This document shows, one piece after another, positions 1-9,573 of a stretch of 44,166 bases of DNA (positions are counted from its first letter, which is position 1; every line of letters begins with the position of its first letter). The DNA is taken from assembly GCA_963649625.1 (NCBI GenBank), contig CAVJIP010000165.1:1-44166 (forward strand), read 5' to 3'. A program made the position numbers and the translations under genes. The notes beneath the pieces were generated by a model. The model was not told the origin of the DNA and made no database searches. It saw only the letters and a program-made list of their open reading frames with translations. Source of the stretch: HGM13006 sp963649625. Lineage in GTDB: Bacteria; Bacillota; Clostridia; Oscillospirales; Oscillospiraceae.

Positions 1-17
1 GAAGAAGGTGATGTGTA

Positions 18-2198
18 ATGGAATCCGTTCAGGCCCACTATGAAGCCATGAAGGCTGCCATTACCAAATATACCCCCCATGTGGACATGGAAACCGTAGA
101 TGCCGCCTACCAATATGCGGCGGAAAAGCATAAAAATCAGCTTCGGAAGGACGGCTCTCCCTACATTATCCACCCTCTGGCGGTGGCGGAGATCGTGGCG
201 GAAATGGGGCTGGATACCGATGCCATTCTGGCGTCGCTCCTCCACGACTGCATTGAGGACACCGATGCCAGCCATGAGGAGATCGCCAAAAAATTCGGCC
301 AAACCGTGGCGGAGCTGGTGGAGGGGGTCACAAAACTCACCCGTGTAACCTTCCAGTCCATGGAGGAGGCCCAGATGGAGAACCTCCGGAAGATGTTCCT
401 GGCCATGAGCAAGGACATCCGGGTGATTCTCATTAAAATCGCTGACCGGCTCCACAACACCCGCACCCTTCAGTTCCAGTCCCCGGAGAAGCAGCGCACC
501 AAGTCCCTGGAAACCATGGAGATCTATGCGCCTCTGGCTCATCGTCTGGGGATGCAGAAGATCAAGTGGGAGCTGGAGGACACCTCTCTAAAATACCTTG
601 ACCCGGTGGGCTATGCGGACATTTCCAGGCAGTTGGATGCCAAGGAGGCGGCCAATGCCCAGCTGATGGCCTCCATCCGGGAGAAGATCGAAACCCGGCT
701 CCAGGAGACGGGAATCCGGTTCCGAATCTATGGCCGGGTCAAGCACATCTATTCCATTTATCGGAAAATGTACTCCCAAAACAAGACCCTGGACGAGGTC
801 TATGACCTGTTTGCCTTCCGGGTGATCGTGGAGGACATTGCCGACTGCTATAACGTCCTGGGCCACATTCACGACCTGTTTAACCTGGTTCCCGGCCGGT
901 TCAAGGACTATATCTCCACCCCCAAGCCCAACGGCTACCAATCCCTCCACACCACGGTGATCGGCTCCGACGGCATTCCCTTTGAGGTGCAGATCCGCAC
1001 CGCCCAGATGCACCATACCGCTGAATACGGCATTGCCGCCCACTGGAAATACAAGGAGGGCATTTCCCAGGCCGGCGGAGAGGAGCAGCTGGCCTGGGTT
1101 CGTCAACTGCTGGAAAGCCAGCAGGACTCCGAGGCGGAGGACTTTATCTCCAACCTAAAGGTGGATATGTTTGACGATGAGGTCTTTGTATTCACCCCCA
1201 AGGGCCAGGTGATCTCCCTGCCCTCCGGCTCCACCCCCATTGACTTTGCCTACGCCATTCACTCTGAGGTGGGCAACCATATGGTGGGGGCCAAAATCAA
1301 CAACCGGATTGTGAACTATGACACCGTGCTCCAAAACGGCGACATTGTGGAGGTCATCACCTCCAAATCCGCCAAAGGCCCCAGCCGGGACTGGCTGCTG
1401 CTGTGCAAGTCCAACCAGGCCCGCATCAAAATCAAGCAGTGGTACAAAAAGGAGCGCCGGGAGGAGAACATTGTCACCGGCAAACAGCGCTTTGAGGAGG
1501 AGCTCCAGCGCATCGGTGTCTCCCCCGCCATTGTCACCAATGAGGCCCTGCTGCCTACGATTCTCAAAAAGGTGTCCTTCGGCAGTCTGGACGATATGTA
1601 CGCCGCCATCGGCTACGGCGGCATTACGGCCCTCAAGGCCGTAAACCGAATCAAGGAGGACCTGCTCCGGTTTACCAAGGCCGCCAAGTCGGAAACGCCA
1701 GAATCAAAGGATCCCACCTCCATCAGCCGGGCCCCCAAGCAGGCCACCTCCGGGGTCATTGTGGAGGACATTGACAACTGTATGATTAAATTTGCCCGCT
1801 GCTGCACCCCGGTTCCGGGAGACGACATTGTGGGCTTTATCACCAAGGGCTTCGGCGTGTCCGTCCACCGGCGGGACTGTCCCAACGCCCGGGGGGCGGC
1901 CTCCCCGGAAAATTCCGGCCGGTGGGTAAAGGTCAGCTGGGCCGACACCCCCCTGGAAACCTTCTCCACCTCCTTTGAGCTGGACTGCCAGGATCGGGAC
2001 GGTCTGGCTCTGGACGTGGCCATGGCCATCACCGCCCTAAAGCTCAAATGCTCCGAGCTGTCCGCCCGCTCCGACCACAAGGGCAGCTGTTTCATCTCCA
2101 TCACCGTGGAGGTTCGGGATGTGGGGGCCCTGAACACGGTGAAAAACCGACTGGCCGGGATTCGGGGGGTTCGCCGGGTTCACCGGGGGCACGCCTGA
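18..2198 (+). CDS. rel: Bifunctional (p)ppGpp synthetase/hydrolase, Rel/SpoT family
   Basis: Makes and degrades the stringent-response alarmone (p)ppGpp in the cytoplasm. The 726-residue protein has the usual long-RSH order. The HD hydrolase domain has HDCIEDT near residue 76, and the synthetase domain has TPKPNGYQSLHTTV near 300. A TGS domain starts near 392 (VFTPKGQVISLPSGSTPIDF), a Cys-containing segment (CCTPVPGDD) lies near 595, and a C-terminal ACT domain spans about 648-726. The HD residues are intact, so both activities are expected. The ATG at 18 follows an AAGAAGGTG ribosome site. It is first in a plus-strand run and overlaps dtd by one base (TGATG); rel-dtd is a common Firmicute pair. 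The promoter lies outside the window. Confidence 0.97.
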   Translation: MESVQAHYEAMKAAITKYTPHVDMETVDAAYQYAAEKHKNQLRKDGSPYIIHPLAVAEIVAEMGLDTDAILASLLHDCIEDTDASHEEIAKKFGQTVAELVEGVTKLTRVTFQSMEEAQMENLRKMFLAMSKDIRVILIKIADRLHNTRTLQFQSPEKQRTKSLETMEIYAPLAHRLGMQKIKWELEDTSLKYLDPVGYADISRQLDAKEAANAQLMASIREKIETRLQETGIRFRIYGRVKHIYSIYRKMYSQNKTLDEVYDLFAFRVIVEDIADCYNVLGHIHDLFNLVPGRFKDYISTPKPNGYQSLHTTVIGSDGIPFEVQIRTAQMHHTAEYGIAAHWKYKEGISQAGGEEQLAWVRQLLESQQDSEAEDFISNLKVDMFDDEVFVFTPKGQVISLPSGSTPIDFAYAIHSEVGNHMVGAKINNRIVNYDTVLQNGDIVEVITSKSAKGPSRDWLLLCKSNQARIKIKQWYKKERREENIVTGKQRFEEELQRIGVSPAIVTNEALLPTILKKVSFGSLDDMYAAIGYGGITALKAVNRIKEDLLRFTKAAKSETPESKDPTSISRAPKQATSGVIVEDIDNCMIKFARCCTPVPGDDIVGFITKGFGVSVHRRDCPNARGAASPENSGRWVKVSWADTPLETFSTSFELDCQDRDGLALDVAMAITALKLKCSELSARSDHKGSCFISITVEVRDVGALNTVKNRLAGIRGVRRVHRGHA

Positions 2199-2644
2199 TG
2201 CGGGCGGTGCTTACCCGGGTGTGCTCCGCCTCCGTCTCCGTGGACGGGACAGTGACCGGGCAGATCGGACGGGGCGTTCTCATCCTTTTGGGTGTGGGGC
2301 CCCAGGACACGGAGCAGGACTGCGACAAGCTCTGCAAAAAGCTCCTGAGCCTTCGGATCTTTTCCGATGACCAGGGGAAAATGAATCTGGGGCTGGAGCA
2401 GATCGGCGGCCAGGTGCTGGTGGTGAGCCAGTTCACCCTGTACGGCAGTTGTAAAAAGGGCCGCCGCCCGGATTTCTTCGGGGCGGCCGAGCCAAAAAAG
2501 GCCGAGGCCCTCTATGAACGGTTTCTCTCCCAGTGTGCCCTTCTGGGCTTTCCGGCCCAGCACGGCAGCTTTGGGGCCCATATGGCCGTGGCCTCCGTCA
2601 ACGATGGCCCAGTGACCCTGATCGTGGACACGGCGGAGCTGTAA
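2198..2644 (+). CDS. dtd: D-aminoacyl-tRNA deacylase (Dtd)
   Basis: Hydrolyses D-aminoacyl-tRNA (and mischarged glycyl-tRNA-Ala in the family) to keep D-residues out of proteins. The 148-residue product starts MRAVLTRVCSASVSVDG and carries both family active-site motifs: SQFTLYGSCKKGRRPDF near the middle and NDGPVTLIVDT at the end. The open frame extends further upstream inside rel, but homologues begin at this ATG, which sits in a TGATG overlap with the rel stop and points to translational coupling. The length is normal for the family. Confidence 0.96.
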   Translation: MRAVLTRVCSASVSVDGTVTGQIGRGVLILLGVGPQDTEQDCDKLCKKLLSLRIFSDDQGKMNLGLEQIGGQVLVVSQFTLYGSCKKGRRPDFFGAAEPKKAEALYERFLSQCALLGFPAQHGSFGAHMAVASVNDGPVTLIVDTAEL

Positions 2645-2680
2645 CGATTAGAAGCATTACCATGGAAAGGAGTTCTTCCT

Positions 2681-3295
2681 ATGAAAATTGAAGTCCACCA
2701 GGTCGGCGACCTGATGACCAACTGCTATATCGTCTGGGACGAGCAGACCAAAAACGCCGCTGTGGTTGACCCCGGCGATGATGGGACCTATCTTGGCGAC
2801 TGTCTTAGAAAAAAGGGGCTGTCCCTTCGCTATATTCTCCTGACCCACGGCCATTTTGACCATATCGGCGGGGTCTACGAGCTGAAGGAGGTCTGCGGCG
2901 GCGAGCCGGTGATCTATATGTCCCACAAGGATCTTCACCTGGAGGCGGTGTTCCACGAGACCGTGTCTCTGGAGTCCCGGGATGTCCGGGACTGGAAGGA
3001 GGGGGACACCGTTTCCCTGGATTCCATCACCTTCCGGGTGCTGGAAACGCCGGGCCATACCCCAGGCTCCGTGTGTCTCATTGCAGGAGACGTGATTTTC
3101 TCCGGGGACACCCTGTTCCAGGGCTCCTGTGGCCGGACAGACTTCCCCGGGGGCAGCTGGCGGGATATGTGCGCCTCTCTGCGAAAGCTCAACGACCTTC
3201 CCGGGGACTACACCGTTCTCTCCGGCCACACCTGCTCCACCACTCTGGAGCAGGAGCGGAAAACCAATATGTTCCTCCAGAGTGCCCTGTCATGA
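2681..3295 (+). CDS. MBL-fold metallo-hydrolase, glyoxalase II-like
   Basis: A 204-residue metallo-beta-lactamase-fold hydrolase with a dinuclear metal site. THGHFDHIGG (near residue 57) is the HxHxDH motif, GHTPGSVC supplies the next His, SGDTLFQGSCGRTDFPGG the bridging Asp, and GHTCSTT near the end the last His. It resembles the compact YcbL-type glyoxalase II-like proteins that act on thioesters such as lactoylglutathione in the family. The substrate here is not shown, and a Clostridium may lack glutathione. An AAGGAG site precedes the ATG, and the gene overlaps hemZ by four bases (ATGA). This rel-dtd-MBL-hemZ order recurs in Firmicutes. Confidence 0.9.
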   Translation: MKIEVHQVGDLMTNCYIVWDEQTKNAAVVDPGDDGTYLGDCLRKKGLSLRYILLTHGHFDHIGGVYELKEVCGGEPVIYMSHKDLHLEAVFHETVSLESRDVRDWKEGDTVSLDSITFRVLETPGHTPGSVCLIAGDVIFSGDTLFQGSCGRTDFPGGSWRDMCASLRKLNDLPGDYTVLSGHTCSTTLEQERKTNMFLQSALS

Positions 3296-4731
3296 AGCTC
3301 CGTCTTGTGGGCCACCAAAACCGCTACGCCATGGAGCAGCTTCAGCTGGTGTTGTTCCCGGAGGAGCGTCCGGAGCTGACCCAGGCCCCCTTTTCGGGGG
3401 ACGGTGCTCTGTCCGTCCTGTCCGTAGGGCCGGTAGATACCACCGCTTCGGCGGCCATCACCCGGGGCGGCATCACTCACCGGGGTTTTGCCCGGTGCCG
3501 CACTGACAGGGCCACCGAGGCCCTCCGGCGGCAGCTGCTCCGGCAAAGCTACTACAAGGCCGCCCTGTCCTTTCTGCCGGAGGCCCCCTCCTGGGGGGCT
3601 CTGTCCGGGGTGCGTCCCTCTAAGCTGGTGTCCCGGCATCTCCTGGCCGGAGGCACCCGGCAAAGCGGGGATCGACTGCTCCGGGACGTGTATTATGTGA
3701 CGGCACCCCGCAGGGCCCTGTGTCTGGATGCGGCGGAGGCCACGGTAGATGCCTTCCGGCGGCAGCAGCCCGGGGACATCTCCCTGTATGTGGGCATTCC
3801 CTTCTGCCCTACCCGATGCGTCTACTGCTCCTTTGTCTCTGCGGCCACGGAAAAGTCCCGGCATCTGATTGCCCCCTATCTCACCGCCCTGAAGCGGGAG
3901 CTTCGGGCCGCCGGGGAAAATCTTCGGGCCAATCCCCACCCCATTCGCACCGTCTACATCGGCGGCGGCACGCCCACCACCCTGTCGGCAGACCAGCTGG
4001 CCTGGCTTTTGGATGCGCTCTACCGGGAGCTGGATCTGTCCCAGTGTCTGGAGCTCACCGTGGAGGCGGGGCGGCCCGACACCCTGGATTCGGAAAAGCT
4101 CCGAGTGCTCCATGACCACGGGGCCACCCGAATCAGCATTAACCCTCAGACCATGGACGACCGGGTGCTCTCCCTTATGGGCCGCAGCCACAAAAGCGAG
4201 GACATTCTTCGGGCCTATCAGGAGGCCCTGGCCGCCGGACACCGGGACATCAACATGGACTTGATTGCCGGTCTGCCCGGAGACTCCCCGGAGGGCTTCC
4301 GGCGCACCCTGGAGGCGGTGCTTCGCCTTTCCCCCACCAGCATCACCGTCCATACCCTGGCCCTGAAAAAGGCGGCGGCACTGTACTATGAAAAGCGGGC
4401 CGTCCTGCCCGACGGGCTCCAGGTGGAGGAAATGCTCACCTACGGCAACGCCGCCCTTCGGGCCGCCGGGTATCATCCCTATTACCTCTACCGGCAGAAA
4501 TATATGTCCGGCAGCTTTGAAAATGTGGGCTGGTGCAGGCATGGCTATGAGAATCTCTATAATATATATATGATGGAGGAGCTGCACTCCATCCTCTCCC
4601 TGGGGGCCGGCGGCATGACCAAGTGTATCTCCAACGGAAAGATCACCCGGCTCAGCAACCCCAAATACCCCCAGGAGTATCTCCGGGACATTGAAGCCAT
4701 TGCCCGGAAAAAATGTGAGGTGATCCTATGA
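3292..4731 (+). CDS. hemZ: Coproporphyrinogen dehydrogenase HemZ, radical SAM
   Basis: Radical SAM protein of the oxygen-independent coproporphyrinogen dehydrogenase family, 479 residues. About 160 N-terminal residues, typical of HemZ and absent from HemN/HemW, precede the radical SAM core. VGIPFCPTRCVYCSF near residue 170 is the CxxxCxxC motif for the 4Fe-4S cluster, and YIGGGTPTTLSADQL is the SAM-binding GGGTP. The open frame extends upstream, but ATG 3292 overlaps the previous stop by four bases and gives the expected N-terminus (MKLRLVGHQNRY). No other heme genes are near, so its part in heme synthesis here is by family only. It overlaps the next gene by four bases. Confidence 0.9.
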   Translation: MKLRLVGHQNRYAMEQLQLVLFPEERPELTQAPFSGDGALSVLSVGPVDTTASAAITRGGITHRGFARCRTDRATEALRRQLLRQSYYKAALSFLPEAPSWGALSGVRPSKLVSRHLLAGGTRQSGDRLLRDVYYVTAPRRALCLDAAEATVDAFRRQQPGDISLYVGIPFCPTRCVYCSFVSAATEKSRHLIAPYLTALKRELRAAGENLRANPHPIRTVYIGGGTPTTLSADQLAWLLDALYRELDLSQCLELTVEAGRPDTLDSEKLRVLHDHGATRISINPQTMDDRVLSLMGRSHKSEDILRAYQEALAAGHRDINMDLIAGLPGDSPEGFRRTLEAVLRLSPTSITVHTLALKKAAALYYEKRAVLPDGLQVEEMLTYGNAALRAAGYHPYYLYRQKYMSGSFENVGWCRHGYENLYNIYMMEELHSILSLGAGGMTKCISNGKITRLSNPKYPQEYLRDIEAIARKKCEVIL

Positions 4732-5645
4732 CCTATGACCTTCAGGCTGTGACCCGGCAGTTGGCCCAGTCTCCCGCTGCCGCCGTGGCCCGGTGGGAGC
4801 AGGGCTACCGGGATCAGGTCACTGCCGCCGCCGAGCAGATCATCCTGCGCCGGAGCAGCAGTCCTGTGGTGCTGCTCTCCGGCCCCTCCGGCTCCGGCAA
4901 AACCACCACCGCCATCCGGCTCCGGGAGCGGCTTACCGCCATGGGCTATCATACCCACCTGATCTCTTTGGACAACTATTTTCGCTCCCAATCCGACCCA
5001 ACGTTTCCCCGGCTCCCTGACGGCAGTGAGGATTTGGAAAACCCCTTTTGCATGGATATTCCCCTGCTGGAGGAGCATTTCTCCCGGCTGGAGCGGGGGG
5101 AGAGCATCTGTGTGCCCATCTACGACTTCCCCTCCCACCGGCGGCTCCCGGATCGGCACATCCGTCTGGATGCCGCCCCGGGGGATCTGTTCCTGTTCGA
5201 GGGCATCCACGCCCTGAACCACCGCTTTACCCAGGCCCACCCCCGGGCCTGCCGCATCTACATCTCCCCGGAGCGGGGCTTTGCCTGGGAGAACCTGGAG
5301 CTTTCTCCCTCCTCCCTGCGGCTCATGCGCCGAACCCTCCGGGACTATCTGTTCCGCGGGGCCACGGTGGGATATTCCCTGTCCCTGTGGGCCAACGTGG
5401 TAGAGGGAGAGCGGCAATATGTCGCCCCTTATCGGGGTACGGCCCACTGCCGTATTGACACCACCCTGGCCTATGAGCCCGCCGTACTGCTTCCCTATGG
5501 GGCCCGGCTGCTTCAGGGCCTGAGCAGCCCCGGCGGAAGGGATCTGGAGGCCCTGCTGGCCTTAATTCGGGCGGTTCCGCCCCTGGCCCCGTCCTATGTC
5601 CCCCGGGATTCCATTCTCCGGGAGTTTATCGGCTACAACACCTGA
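4728..5645 (+). CDS. Uridine kinase-family nucleoside kinase
   Basis: P-loop kinase of the uridine kinase/phosphoribulokinase family, 305 residues. The Walker A motif GPSGSGKTT lies near residues 52-60. Further on are an SLDNYFRS lid/substrate segment, a PIYDFPSHRR segment and LFEGIHALNHRF, all typical of nucleoside kinases. The likely reaction is phosphorylation of uridine or another nucleoside with a nucleoside triphosphate. Many clostridial homologues carry a TGS domain in front of the kinase. This one has only about 45 extra residues, so it is the short form. It sits between hemZ (four-base overlap) and purine nucleoside phosphorylase, consistent with nucleoside salvage. Substrate specificity cannot be read from the sequence. 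Confidence 0.85.
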   Translation: MTYDLQAVTRQLAQSPAAAVARWEQGYRDQVTAAAEQIILRRSSSPVVLLSGPSGSGKTTTAIRLRERLTAMGYHTHLISLDNYFRSQSDPTFPRLPDGSEDLENPFCMDIPLLEEHFSRLERGESICVPIYDFPSHRRLPDRHIRLDAAPGDLFLFEGIHALNHRFTQAHPRACRIYISPERGFAWENLELSPSSLRLMRRTLRDYLFRGATVGYSLSLWANVVEGERQYVAPYRGTAHCRIDTTLAYEPAVLLPYGARLLQGLSSPGGRDLEALLALIRAVPPLAPSYVPRDSILREFIGYNT

Positions 5646-5668
5646 CCACATCCGAGAGGAATGATTTT

Positions 5669-6496
5669 ATGCGTTATACCTTTGCAGACTATCAGAAGGC
5701 CGCCCAGGCGGCCAAGGCATATCTGGGGGATTTCCGGCCGGAGATCGCCATGGTTCTGGGCTCCGGCCTGGGAGAACTGGCAGACCTGGCCCAGAACCCC
5801 ATTGTGATTCCCTACAAGGCCCTTCCCGGCTTTTCTCTGTCCACCGCCCCGGGCCACAAGGGCCAGCTGGTGTGCGGCATTCTGGCGGGAAAACGGGTGG
5901 CCATGATGCAGGGCCGTCTCCACGCCTATGAGGGCTATACCTTTGAGGAGGTGTGCTTTCCCCTGCGGGTGCTGCGGCTGCTGGGCTGTGACAAGCTGGT
6001 GATTACCAATGCCTCCGGCGGGGTGAATACGTCCTTCCGGGTGGGGGACATCTGCCTGATCACCGACCATATAAAGTTCTTTATGGATTCTCCCCTCCGG
6101 GGCCAGAATCTCCCGGAGTTTGGGGTTCGGTTCCCGGATTCCACCTATCTCTACACTCCCCGGCTCCAGGCCCTGGCCCGGCAAACCGCCAAGGAGCAGA
6201 GTATCTCCCTGGTGGAGGGCGTGTATATGTACTTCCCCGGCCCCTCCTATGAGACCCCGGCGGAGATTCGGGCCATCCGCACCCTGGGGGCCGACCTGGT
6301 GGGCATGAGTACCGTGCCGGAGGTGATTGCCGCAGGCCACAGCGGCATGGAGGTGCTGGGCTTCTCCCTGGTCTCCAATGCTGCCGCCGGCATGGTGGAG
6401 GGTGCCACCCTGACGGAGCAGGAGGTGCTGGATGCCGCCGCTGTCGCCAAGGATCGGTTCTCCCGGCTGATACGGGGCTGCGTGGAGGCCATGTAG
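5669..6496 (+). CDS. punA: Purine-nucleoside phosphorylase (trimeric class)
   Basis: Splits purine nucleosides with phosphate into base and (deoxy)ribose 1-phosphate. The 275-residue length and motifs fit the trimeric PNP/MTAP family: MVLGSGLGELA near residue 31 (phosphate loop), VITNASGGVN near 112, the purine/ribose segment YFPGPSYETPAE near 190, and GMSTVPEVIAA near 212. The Asn of VSNAAAGM near the C-terminus is the usual residue in the base-binding loop of enzymes accepting 6-oxopurines. It follows the nucleoside kinase by 23 bases with an AGAGGAATG ribosome site and precedes the MTA/SAH deaminase, so the three form a salvage cluster. Confidence 0.93.
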   Translation: MRYTFADYQKAAQAAKAYLGDFRPEIAMVLGSGLGELADLAQNPIVIPYKALPGFSLSTAPGHKGQLVCGILAGKRVAMMQGRLHAYEGYTFEEVCFPLRVLRLLGCDKLVITNASGGVNTSFRVGDICLITDHIKFFMDSPLRGQNLPEFGVRFPDSTYLYTPRLQALARQTAKEQSISLVEGVYMYFPGPSYETPAEIRAIRTLGADLVGMSTVPEVIAAGHSGMEVLGFSLVSNAAAGMVEGATLTEQEVLDAAAVAKDRFSRLIRGCVEAM

Positions 6497-6542
6497 CCCT
6501 CCCTTTCCCAAGCACCAAATCCACCCACCGAAAGGAGTTTCA

Positions 6543-7868
6543 ATGAATACACTATTTTCCAATATCACTGCCGTCACCATGTCGGACAAGCTCCCCCTGG
6601 TGCTGGGCGCCTATGTAGGCGTCACCGATGGCAAAATCAGCTATATCTCCCAAACCCCGCCCCAGGAGCCTGCCGCCCGAACCATTGACGGCCGGGGTAT
6701 GGTGCTGATGCCGGGGCTGATCAACTGCCACACCCATCTGCCCATGACACCCCTTCGGGGCTATGGAGACGACCACGATCTCTCCGACTGGCTGAACAAT
6801 TATATCTTCCCCAAGGAGGAGCTGTGGGACGACCGGGCCATCCGGGCCGCCACCCTGCTGGGTCTGGCGGAGTGTCTGCGCTTCGGCACCACCTCCCTGT
6901 CGGATATGTACTATTTCTCCGACACAATTTGCCAGTGCGTGGCCGAAACGGGCATCAAGGCCAACATCGCCCGAAGCGTCACCGCCTTCTCCCAGAACTT
7001 TGACTTTGAGACCTATCCCGCCTGCCGGGAACTGGTGGCCCTGACGGGGAAGTGGAACGGCTATGACCAGGGCCGCATTCTGGTGGAGGCCTCCATCCAC
7101 GCCGAATACACCTCCTTTGACCGGGTGTGGCATTCCCTGGCGGAATACGCCATTAGCTCCGGCATCGGTATGCAGGTTCATGTTTCCGAGACAAAAAGCG
7201 AACATGACTCCTGTCTGGAGAAATACGGCCTCACCCCGGCCCAGCTGCTGGATGTGTACCACGTCTGGGACACCCGGGCCCTGGCGGCCCACTGTGTGTG
7301 GCTGACCGAGGAGGACATGGAGCTGTTTGCCCGCCGGGGTGTCACCGCAGTCCACTGCCCCAGCTCCAACCTAAAGCTGGCCTCCGGCATTGCCCCGGTT
7401 CGGAAAATGCTGGACAAGGGCATAAACGTGGCCCTGGGCACCGACGGTGTCTCCTCCAACAACAACGCCGATCTCTTTGAGGCGGTAAAGCTGGCGGCCC
7501 TTCTGTCCAACGGCTCCACCCTGAACCCCACCTCCCTGACCGCCCGGGAGGCCCTTCGGCTGGCCACCCTCCAGGGAGCCAAGGCCCAGGGCCGGGAGAA
7601 TCAGTGCGGCATGATCGCCCCGGGGCTGGATGCCGATCTGATTATGCTGGACTTTACCCAGCCCCATCTGATTCCCTGTCACGACCCCATCAGCAACCTG
7701 GTCTATGCCGCCTCCGGCCAGGACGTGTGCCTGACCATGGTGCGGGGCCGGATCCTCTACGAAAACGGCACCTATCCCACCATTGACCTGCAGACGGTTC
7801 TCAGGGAGTTCCACGACTATGTGATTCCCCTGATGTTCGGCCCGGGAAAGGAGCAGGCAAATGGATAA
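6543..7868 (+). CDS. mtaD: 5-methylthioadenosine/S-adenosylhomocysteine deaminase-type amidohydrolase
   Basis: Zinc amidohydrolase of the MTA/SAH deaminase (TrzN/AtzB-like) group, 441 residues. Metal ligands can be seen in order: NCHTHLPM (HxH) near residue 63, EASIHAEYT and VHVSETKSEHD in the middle, and LGTDGVSSNNNADLF with the catalytic Asp. Members deaminate methylthioadenosine and S-adenosylhomocysteine to the inosine analogues, feeding purine salvage; the PNP just upstream fits that role. Related guanine or triazine deaminases share the fold, so the substrate is inferred. A GAAAGGAG site precedes the ATG. The end overlaps the flippase by eight bases. Confidence 0.85.
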   Translation: MNTLFSNITAVTMSDKLPLVLGAYVGVTDGKISYISQTPPQEPAARTIDGRGMVLMPGLINCHTHLPMTPLRGYGDDHDLSDWLNNYIFPKEELWDDRAIRAATLLGLAECLRFGTTSLSDMYYFSDTICQCVAETGIKANIARSVTAFSQNFDFETYPACRELVALTGKWNGYDQGRILVEASIHAEYTSFDRVWHSLAEYAISSGIGMQVHVSETKSEHDSCLEKYGLTPAQLLDVYHVWDTRALAAHCVWLTEEDMELFARRGVTAVHCPSSNLKLASGIAPVRKMLDKGINVALGTDGVSSNNNADLFEAVKLAALLSNGSTLNPTSLTAREALRLATLQGAKAQGRENQCGMIAPGLDADLIMLDFTQPHLIPCHDPISNLVYAASGQDVCLTMVRGRILYENGTYPTIDLQTVLREFHDYVIPLMFGPGKEQANG

Positions 7869-9492
7869 AAACGGTTCTGGGAAGGCGAACAAGCAGGGCT
7901 TCCTACAGGGAGCTGCCATACTGACCATGGGAACCATTTTGGTCAAGCTCCTGGGAGCACTGTACAAGATTCCCATGAACCGGATCATCGGCACTGAGGG
8001 CTTCGGACACTTCAACGTGGCCTACAGCATTTTCAACGTGCTGCTCACCGTCTCCACGGCGGGGCTTCCCATTGCGGTGAGCCGGATGATCTCTCAGGCC
8101 AGCACCCTGGGAAACCGCCATCAGGTGCAAAAAACCTTCCGCACCAGCCTTTCCATTTTCCTGGTGCTGGGGGCTCTTTGCTCGGCGGCCATGGAGCTGT
8201 TTGCGCCCCAGCTGGCAGACTGGATGGGCGACCCGGACGCAGTCTGGGCCATTCGGGTGCTGGCTCCGGCGGTGCTGTTCCTGTGTATTATTTCCTCCTT
8301 CCGGGGCTATTTCCAGGGCCAGCAGTATATGACCCCCACGGCGGTAAGCCAGGTCATTGAGGCCGCCGCCAAGCTGGTGCTGGGTCTGGGGGCCGTCTAT
8401 GTGGTGCTGGGCCTGGGTTACAGCAAGGCGGAGGCCGCCGGGGGAGCCATTTTCGGCGTCACCTCCGGCTCGGTACTGGCCCTTTTGTACCTGTTTGTCC
8501 AGTACTGCCGGAAGCATATACCCCCTCCGGCGGTTCCCACCGGCCCGGTGCTCTCCACCTGGGAAACAGCCCGACAGCTGCTCCGGCTGGCCATTCCCAT
8601 CACCATCGGCTCCACGGGCCTGCAAATCTTCAACGCCCTGGACACCAAAATCATTCTGGAGCGGCTCCAGGATGCCCAGGGCCTTACCAGCAAGGCGGCC
8701 TCCTCCCTGTTTGGCACCTATTCCGCCGCCCAGACCTTTTATATGCTGCCCCCGGCACTGATCACCCCTCTGGCCATTTCCATTATCCCCTCCGTCACTG
8801 CAACTCTGACCCTCCATGACTACCGGGAGGCCCGGCGCACCGAGGAGTCCGCCATTCGGATGACCGCCCTGATTGCTCTGCCCTGCGCCGCCGGACTTTC
8901 CGTGCTGGCCGGTCCCATTCAGGCCTTCGCCTACGGTTATGACCAGGAGATGCTCCGTGTGGCAGGCCCTTTGCTGGCGATTCTGGGGGTGGCGGTGATC
9001 TTCAATTGTATGATCAGCGTCACCAACGCCATTCTCCAGGCCCACGGCAAGGTGACACTTCCCATCTATACCACCCTGATCGGGGGCCTGGTGAATATCG
9101 TCACCGACTATATCCTCATTGGCCTGCCTGGCGTGGGAATCTACGGGGCCGCCATTGCCACCATCGGCTACTGCGCCGTGATTATGTTCCTCAACCTGTT
9201 TGCCATGCACCGGGTCATGGATCTGCCGCCCCGGAGCCTGCAGCAGTTTGTAAAGCCTGTGGTGGCCACCGCCCTGATGGCCGTGGCCACCTACCTGACC
9301 TATGAGGGCCTCCATCACGCCCTCTCCTCCGGGACTTTGGCCCTGATGGGCTCGGTGCTGGTGGCCGTGGTGGTCTATGGGGCTCTGGTCTACACCATGA
9401 AAATCATCACCTGGTATGACTGCAAGCTCCTGCCCAAGGGGGAGCTGCTGGCCCGGCTGCTGCGGATTTCGCCCCAGGAGGGAAAGGAATAG
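7861..9492 (+). CDS. MOP-superfamily lipid flippase, SpoVB/polysaccharide export type
   Basis: Integral membrane protein of 543 residues with about fourteen hydrophobic segments, beginning near residue 13 (GFLQGAAILTMGTILVKLLG). The N-terminal pattern KIPMNRIIGTEGFGHFNVAYSIFNV is typical of the polysaccharide biosynthesis/SpoVB/MurJ-like group in Firmicutes. Such proteins flip lipid-linked sugar precursors across the membrane for peptidoglycan, cortex or exopolysaccharide. Placement before mazG and HU matches the spoVB-like flippase-mazG arrangement of Bacillus and Clostridia. The ATG overlaps the deaminase end by eight bases behind a GGGAAAGGAG site. Whether it serves sporulation or vegetative wall synthesis cannot be told. 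Confidence 0.85.
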   Translation: MDKNGSGKANKQGFLQGAAILTMGTILVKLLGALYKIPMNRIIGTEGFGHFNVAYSIFNVLLTVSTAGLPIAVSRMISQASTLGNRHQVQKTFRTSLSIFLVLGALCSAAMELFAPQLADWMGDPDAVWAIRVLAPAVLFLCIISSFRGYFQGQQYMTPTAVSQVIEAAAKLVLGLGAVYVVLGLGYSKAEAAGGAIFGVTSGSVLALLYLFVQYCRKHIPPPAVPTGPVLSTWETARQLLRLAIPITIGSTGLQIFNALDTKIILERLQDAQGLTSKAASSLFGTYSAAQTFYMLPPALITPLAISIIPSVTATLTLHDYREARRTEESAIRMTALIALPCAAGLSVLAGPIQAFAYGYDQEMLRVAGPLLAILGVAVIFNCMISVTNAILQAHGKVTLPIYTTLIGGLVNIVTDYILIGLPGVGIYGAAIATIGYCAVIMFLNLFAMHRVMDLPPRSLQQFVKPVVATALMAVATYLTYEGLHHALSSGTLALMGSVLVAVVVYGALVYTMKIITWYDCKLLPKGELLARLLRISPQEGKE

Positions 9493-9573
9493 GCAGGATA
9501 TAGGCTTTAGCAGATGCCTGTAGAAAAAATTTTCACAAAAAACGCAGTCTACACTTGCGCAGAGGGAGAAAGT

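Noticed and set aside
3208..4587. 459-codon minus-strand frame across hemZ
   Set aside because: Gly/Pro-rich antisense shadow of hemZ.
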